The position numbers and the translations under genes were made by a program. Shown here piece by piece: positions 13,980-17,818 of a DNA stretch of 17,818 bases. Source of the stretch: CBCXVS01 sp965178525 (GTDB taxonomy: Bacteria > Tectomicrobia > Entotheonellia > Entotheonellales > Entotheonellaceae); assembly GCA_965178525.1 (NCBI GenBank), contig CBCXVS010000154.1:1-17818 (forward strand). The letters are read 5' to 3'. A model generated the notes under the pieces. The model was not told the origin of the DNA. It saw only the letters and a list, made by a program, of their open reading frames with translations, and did not search any database. Every line of letters begins with the position of its first letter. The first letter of the stretch is position 1.

Positions 13980-14354
13980 GTGCATCAGGATCCCAAATGG
14001 GACTGGCTGATTCTGGACGGTCTCGGACGCGAGTGGTACTATGTTTTCGACACGCTCTTGACGCCGGAACGTGACACCATGCATCGGTTGTTCATTCTCG
14101 ACGACCGTATCGAGATCCATACGCCTGGACGTGCACCCAACACCGTGGATGAAACGGCCATGCGGGCCGACGTACACGTGGTGCGCAACCCGCATATCTA
14201 CACGCGCCTGGCCGATGCCGGCCTCGTCACCCGAGCTGGTAGCGGCATCCGGCGTATGATTCGCCTCATGCGCGAAGCGACCGGTGCAGATATTGGTATT
14301 GACCTGCGAGACTTCGAGGTTCTGCTGACCCTGCCGCGGCGGCCTGCCGCCTGA
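13980..14354 (+). pseudogene. AlbA/HATPase-type putative regulator, C-terminal fragment
   Basis: From about residue 35 the frame matches the C-terminal part of Schlafen-AlbA/HATPase_c_4 regulators: LFILDDRIEIHTPGRAPNTV, VHVVRNPHIYTRLADAGLVT, GSGIRRMIRLMREA. These proteins normally have 400 or more residues with an N-terminal AlbA_2 domain; only 124 codons are open here, after an in-frame TGA at 13968-13970 and a GTG. The first 30 codons (KWDWLILDGLGREWYYVFDT) do not look like the family and may be foreign. It is read in the opposite direction to the HicB locus and is unlikely to be functional. Confidence 0.6.
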
Positions 14355-14391
14355 TCGCATTCTCTGTCTGAGACCGTCACGATTCTCCAAA

Positions 14392-14419
14392 TTGACAATC
14401 CGGAGTGGTTTGCTACAGT
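14392..14419 (+). promoter_or_regulatory. sigma70-type promoter of the TPP enzyme gene
   Basis: TTGACA (14392-14397), a 16-base spacer and TACAGT (14414-14419). Transcription should begin near 14426, leaving a leader of about 48 bases before the start codon at 14474. Confidence 0.65.
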
Positions 14420-14473
14420 GCCTGGCATGGTGTAGAACATCGATGAGCATTCGGCACGCACAAGGAAAACCAT

Positions 14474-16108
14474 ATGGTGCAGATGACAGGTAGCGAAGCG
14501 ATGGTTGCAGCCCTGCGGCACGAAGGTGTGGACGTCGTGTTTGGCCTGCCGGGGGTGCAGATCATGTCGATCTACGATGCCTTCCATGGGCAAGCGGATA
14601 TGCGCTTATTGACCGCGCGGCACGAGCAGACTGCGGCCTACATGGCCGATGGCTATGCCCGCGTGACCGGGAAACCGGGGGTGGCCCTGGTGGTGCCGGG
14701 GCCGGGGGTGCAAAATGCGAGTGCGGCGCTAGGCACGGCGTATGCCGCTTCCTCACCCGTGCTGCTACTGGCCGGTCAGATCGAGAGTTATAACGTCGGG
14801 CGGGACCGTGGCGCCTTACATGAGATCAACGACCAGCTGGATATCGTACGGCCGGTGACCAAATGGTGTCAGCGTGTTGACGAAGTCCCGGCCATTCCCG
14901 GCGCCATTCGGGAAGCGATGCGGCAGATGCGTACGGGCCGTCCACGGCCAACGGAAGTCGAAGTGGCGCCCGACGTGTTGGCGCACACCGCAGACGTGCG
15001 TTTCGCACCCACAGATCAACCTGAACCGAAGGCGCCGGATTGGGAGCCGGTACGGCAGGCGGCGGCGTTGCTCCGGAGCGCTCAAAAGCCGATGATTTGG
15101 GCCGGAGGTGGCGTAGGATGGGCGCAGGCATCGCGAGAACTCGTGGCCCTGGCCGAAGCGTTGGGCGCTCCGGTCGCGACGACCAACGAAGGCAAAGGCG
15201 CGATTCCCGAAGATCATCCCTTGGCGCTTGGGGTCTGCTCTTATGGACACGGAACGCCAAGTTGGGCCGCTCCCAAAGCGGACGTGATCCTGGCTGTGGG
15301 AACGCGCATGACGTCCCAGATGATGGGCCTGACCGCGCCGCGTGCGCCGCAAAAGCTGATTCATCTCGACGTCGATCCCACGGTGCTGGGCAAAAACTAT
15401 CCCGTTGAGGTGGGGCTGATTGCGGATGCCCGCATGGGGCTGCAGGCGTTGCTCGAAGAGGTGCGGCACGAGACGCCCGAGCCGCGCTGGCCGGACGCGG
15501 AGTTGCACGACATGCGCCAATTGCAGGAGCAGTGGTTGCAAGAGAAAGCCCCCAATCAGTGTGCCATCATCCGACGTATGCAAGGCGTGTTGCCTGACGA
15601 TACAGTCCTGGTCAGCGGCATTACCAATGTGGCGTACTGGAGTTATTTTGACTATTGCGTGCGGCAGCCGCGCAGCTATATTACCTCCTCCTATTTTGCC
15701 ACGCTCGGCCACAGCTTCCCCGTGGCGCTGGGCGCCAAAGTTGGAGCGCCGGAGCGCCCAGTCGTCGCCTTGACCGGGGATGGGGGTTTTATGTATGCCT
15801 TGCCGGAATTGGCGACCGCCGTGCACTATGACATCGGGGTGGTGGTGGTCGTATTTGTCGATAACGCCCTGGGGGCGTCGAAACATGACCAGCGTACACG
15901 GTTTCAGGGCCGTATGGTCGGTACGGAACTCTACAACCCGAGTTTTGCCGAGGTGGCCGAGGTCTTTGGGGCACGCGGCATCCGCAGCGAACCGGAACAC
16001 CTCGATCGCGCCTTGCAAGAAGCGCTGGAGGTGGGCCGGCCGACGGTGATCGAGGTGCCCATCCCCACCTGGGCGCCACCGTTTCAGATTGCGCCCAGGC
16101 AGGACTGA
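14474..16108 (+). CDS. thiamine-pyrophosphate-dependent enzyme (acetolactate synthase/benzoylformate decarboxylase-like)
   Basis: 544-aa TPP enzyme with the three usual domains. The N-terminal PYR domain has LPGVQIMSIYDAF and catalytic Glu51 in ARHEQTAAYMADGYAR. The central domain shows PMIWAGGGV and TTNEGKGAIPEDHPL. The C-terminal PP domain has the metal/TPP motif GDGG (435-438) with Asn464. The reaction is decarboxylation or carboligation of a 2-oxo acid; the substrate cannot be fixed, and no small regulatory subunit (ilvN-like) is adjacent, which argues against housekeeping acetolactate synthase. AAGGA lies 8 bases upstream of the start; Met4 (MTGSEAM) is an alternative. It is transcribed from its own promoter and followed, 84 bases later, by a permease gene. 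Confidence 0.9.
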   Translation: MVQMTGSEAMVAALRHEGVDVVFGLPGVQIMSIYDAFHGQADMRLLTARHEQTAAYMADGYARVTGKPGVALVVPGPGVQNASAALGTAYAASSPVLLLAGQIESYNVGRDRGALHEINDQLDIVRPVTKWCQRVDEVPAIPGAIREAMRQMRTGRPRPTEVEVAPDVLAHTADVRFAPTDQPEPKAPDWEPVRQAAALLRSAQKPMIWAGGGVGWAQASRELVALAEALGAPVATTNEGKGAIPEDHPLALGVCSYGHGTPSWAAPKADVILAVGTRMTSQMMGLTAPRAPQKLIHLDVDPTVLGKNYPVEVGLIADARMGLQALLEEVRHETPEPRWPDAELHDMRQLQEQWLQEKAPNQCAIIRRMQGVLPDDTVLVSGITNVAYWSYFDYCVRQPRSYITSSYFATLGHSFPVALGAKVGAPERPVVALTGDGGFMYALPELATAVHYDIGVVVVVFVDNALGASKHDQRTRFQGRMVGTELYNPSFAEVAEVFGARGIRSEPEHLDRALQEALEVGRPTVIEVPIPTWAPPFQIAPRQD

Positions 16109-16192
16109 GAAGGTGTTGTAAAATTTAACATATGTCTTGACTTCCGGAGGCATGGATACGGTTTATTCGATTCAGGTAGGTCAAAGGTCTGC

Positions 16193-17023
16193 ATGCTTAT
16201 GCAACGACGCCGGCGTCTCACTCCTGCGGGCTATGTAGGCTGTGTACTGCTCGCCCTGCTCTGCTTCAGTGCCTGCTTCGCCTCCTGGCTGACCTCGTAC
16301 GATCCGCACACACAGACGCTGGCCGAAGGATTGCGCACACCGTCGTGGCGACATCCTTGCGGCCAGGATAAGCTCGGACGTGATCTCTGCGCCCGCTTAT
16401 TCTATGGCGCGCGCATCTCGCTCCTGGTCGGTGCGGTAAGTGTCGCCGTCACTCTCTGTCTGGGCACGGCTGTTGGCGCGTTTGCAGGATATCGGGGCGG
16501 ACTGCCGGACGAGCTGCTCATGCGCCTGACCGATATGTTTCTAGCCTTTCCCGGTATTCTGTTGGCGCTGGCCCTGATGGCGATTCTTGGCCCCAGCGTG
16601 ACCAATGTCATTCTCGCCTTGTGTATGGTGGGCTGGGTTGGCTACGCCCGTCTCACACGCGGGCTGGTCTTGGTCGCGCGCGCGATGGAATATATCACCG
16701 CGGCGCGCGCGACCGGCGCTACCTCCACGTACATCCTCCTCTGGCATATTGTGCCCAATATTGCCGGACCTCTCGTGGTGCAGGCGACCTTTAGCCTGGC
16801 GGGCGTCATTGTCGCGGAGGCGGGGTTGAGTTTCCTCGGCCTGGGGGTGCAGCCGCCCACGCCAAGTTGGGGTGCGATGCTCAACGAAGGACGTGTATTC
16901 CTGGTTCTGGCGCCCCATCTGACGATCTTTCCGGGCGTGGCGATCATGCTGGCGGTCTTGGGATGCAATCTTCTGGGCGATGGATTACGTGATCTACTCG
17001 ACCCACGCCGACACGTCGCCTGA
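16193..17023 (+). CDS. ABC transporter permease, OppC/DppC family
   Basis: 276-aa inner-membrane permease. An N-terminal membrane helix (YVGCVLLALLCFSACFASWL) is followed by the conserved periplasmic motif HPCGQDKLGRDLCARLFYGA (usual form HPLGTDxLGRDV). The BPD-transport domain shows several hydrophobic spans and the EAA coupling loop EYITAARATGATSTYILLWH, then IVPNI (about 166-190). The end DGLRDLLDPR is typical of DppC/OppC. The family imports peptides, nickel or other small solutes together with a second permease (DppB), ATPases and a binding protein. None is adjacent: an unrelated TPP enzyme precedes and a convergent gene follows, so partners must be encoded elsewhere. AAAGG is 6 bases upstream; Met3 is an alternative start. 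Confidence 0.9.
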   Translation: MLMQRRRRLTPAGYVGCVLLALLCFSACFASWLTSYDPHTQTLAEGLRTPSWRHPCGQDKLGRDLCARLFYGARISLLVGAVSVAVTLCLGTAVGAFAGYRGGLPDELLMRLTDMFLAFPGILLALALMAILGPSVTNVILALCMVGWVGYARLTRGLVLVARAMEYITAARATGATSTYILLWHIVPNIAGPLVVQATFSLAGVIVAEAGLSFLGLGVQPPTPSWGAMLNEGRVFLVLAPHLTIFPGVAIMLAVLGCNLLGDGLRDLLDPRRHVA

Positions 17024-17040
17024 TGTGGGCATCCACGTCT

Positions 17041-17391
17041 TTACTTACGCCCCTTAAAGAACGGCAGTTTGAAGCTTTTGAGCACGTTCTGCGACGCATC
17101 GGCCACTTCGGCAGGCCAGAGCGTTTTGCGTCGCCGCACGCCCCAGGTGTCTTTGTGCACCAAATGACAGGCCCGGTATTGCGTGGTCTCAGAGTAGGGG
17201 AGGCGATCATACAGCGCCTGCGCCTGTGGCACATGGGGGAGGGGATCAAACGTGCGATGAATGTGGCAGCTCTGGCAATACTCCGTGATGACACGATTGC
17301 TTTCGCCTGGTGCTAACTTCCCTTTCAGAGCTTCTTCCAGGGGTTTCGGCTGGCAGGCCGTGAGACTGAGGAGAGCACACAACAGGCTCAA
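17041..17391 (-). CDS. CxxCH (cytochrome c-like) lipoprotein
   Basis: 116 aa with a hydrophobic N-terminus ending in a lipobox (LTAC, Cys13) and one haem-binding motif CQSCH (39-43), so an exported, lipid-anchored mono-haem c-type protein is likely. A second place, YRACH (72-76), looks like a haem site lacking its first Cys. The C-terminal half is basic (GVRRRKTLWP, FKGRK). The first available start is TTG at 17391. Codons before it in the same frame (KRFLARQACL) look like the positively charged signal-peptide start but contain no standard start codon before a TAG. It ends 17 bases from the convergent permease gene. Electron-transfer partners are not visible. Confidence 0.65.
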   Translation of the reverse strand: MSLLCALLSLTACQPKPLEEALKGKLAPGESNRVITEYCQSCHIHRTFDPLPHVPQAQALYDRLPYSETTQYRACHLVHKDTWGVRRRKTLWPAEVADASQNVLKSFKLPFFKGRK

Positions 17392-17454
17392 TAAGCAAGC
17401 TTGACGCGCGAGAAACCTCTTGGGCTAGGATGGGGGGAACGATGCGAGAAGAAG

Positions 17455-17526
<72 letters not shown>

Positions 17527-17541
17527 TCTGCTGTCTGTTGT

Positions 17542-17570
17542 ACGATACAGAACTTTCGCGCGGCTGTCAA
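17542..17570 (-). promoter_or_regulatory. promoter of the tRNA-Gly gene
   Basis: On the minus strand TTGACA (17570-17565), a 17-base spacer and TATCGT (17547-17542) lie 15 bases upstream of the mature tRNA 5' end. Confidence 0.65.
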
Positions 17571-17673
17571 CTGTCGCTGGCTTGTTGGTCAAGTTTTGGG
17601 GGTGGCATGGGCTGACGCGATCATGAGCAGCGGGACGGTTCACGCCACATCTTGACTGGGGGTCACGCCCGAG

Positions 17674-17735
17674 GCCGGGCCGATGGGCCGTGATCGGCAC
17701 CGCGGCAAGGAAGAATCACGGCCCATCGGCCCGGC
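17674..17735. repeat. perfect 21-bp inverted repeat with a 20-base loop
   Basis: Arms 17674-17694 and 17715-17735 are exact reverse complements (the left arm starts GCCGGGCCGATGGGCC). The stem is very GC-rich. No T-tract follows on either side, so a simple intrinsic terminator is unlikely. The 290 bases between the tRNA and the window edge hold no other gene that I can support. Confidence 0.85.
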
Positions 17736-17818
17736 TAACCAGAATGGCCTTAAGTTAAGCCAACTCCTTTCTTGATGAAGCAGTTACGCCGATTGCCTGA
17801 GACCGACTCTCCTGTCAT

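Noticed and set aside
13917..14450. 177-codon minus-strand frame
   Set aside because: It is antisense to the AlbA/HATPase-type fragment, whose motifs are clear on the plus strand.
14816..16153. 445-codon open frame on the minus strand
   Set aside because: It is antisense to the well-supported TPP enzyme gene, has a His/Arg-rich composition and no recognisable motif.
16137..16166. TTGACT-18-GTTTAT as a promoter for the permease gene
   Set aside because: Weak -10 and a long spacer; read-through from the TPP gene is equally plausible.
17749..17818. minus-strand ATG at the right edge followed by a 22-codon frame
   Set aside because: Too short, and cut by the window edge; no motif supports it.

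Overview
The window reads as a chromosomal segment of a moderately GC-rich, non-enteric bacterium. Coding density is high, the ribosome-binding sites are AGGAGG-like, and the one tRNA gene lacks an encoded CCA. The gene mix (Rieske ring-hydroxylating oxygenase, several SDR-type enzymes, a MoxR/VWA pair, a benzoylformate decarboxylase/acetolactate synthase-like TPP enzyme, an OppC-type permease) would fit a metabolically versatile, large-genome lineage such as Tectomicrobia/Entotheonella or a soil proteobacterium. That placement is an inference from gene content, and no marker here settles it.

Region A (1-7058) is ordered and mostly intact. A glycosyltransferase (minus strand) lies back to back with a small plus-strand gene of unknown function. 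Next comes a four-gene minus-strand cluster, transcribed as JAMM metalloprotease, Rieske oxygenase alpha subunit, oxygenase beta subunit, SDR dehydrogenase. It is transcribed away from a MoxR-type AAA+ ATPase and a CoxE-like VWA protein across a 300-bp region with promoter candidates on both strands. The oxygenase and dehydrogenase would form a cis-dihydroxylation and rearomatisation pair. The MoxR/VWA pair is of a kind often used for metallo-enzyme maturation. The JAMM protease is the unexpected member, and no ubiquitin-like, ThiF-like, ferredoxin or reductase gene is visible.

Region B (7242-14354) is decaying accessory DNA. It starts with a UDP-glucuronate decarboxylase-like pseudogene carrying one frameshift and one nonsense change. 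Two 1005-bp IS5-type elements in inverted orientation, encoding identical proteins, bracket a 2.75-kb segment. That segment holds a dynamin-like membrane GTPase, a possible 52-aa gene behind a near-consensus promoter, REP-like palindromes and a chimeric gene remnant (a small conserved protein joined to a NUDIX tail). Beyond the second IS is a collapsed toxin-antitoxin cluster: an intact-looking HicB, a truncated HicA with no standard start, a PIN-toxin (VapC-like) tail and its small downstream partner gene. A C-terminal fragment of an AlbA/HATPase-type regulator follows.

Region C (14392-17818) returns to intact genes: a TPP-dependent enzyme behind a good sigma70-type promoter, an OppC/DppC-type permease without visible partner genes, a convergent CxxCH lipoprotein, tRNA-Gly(CCC) with its own promoter, and a perfect 21-bp inverted repeat near the right edge.

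The most distinctive points are the JAMM-oxygenase-SDR cluster facing a MoxR/VWA pair, and two separate places where the 5' part of one gene is joined to the 3' part of an unrelated gene. No CRISPR array, prophage, integrase or rRNA is visible.
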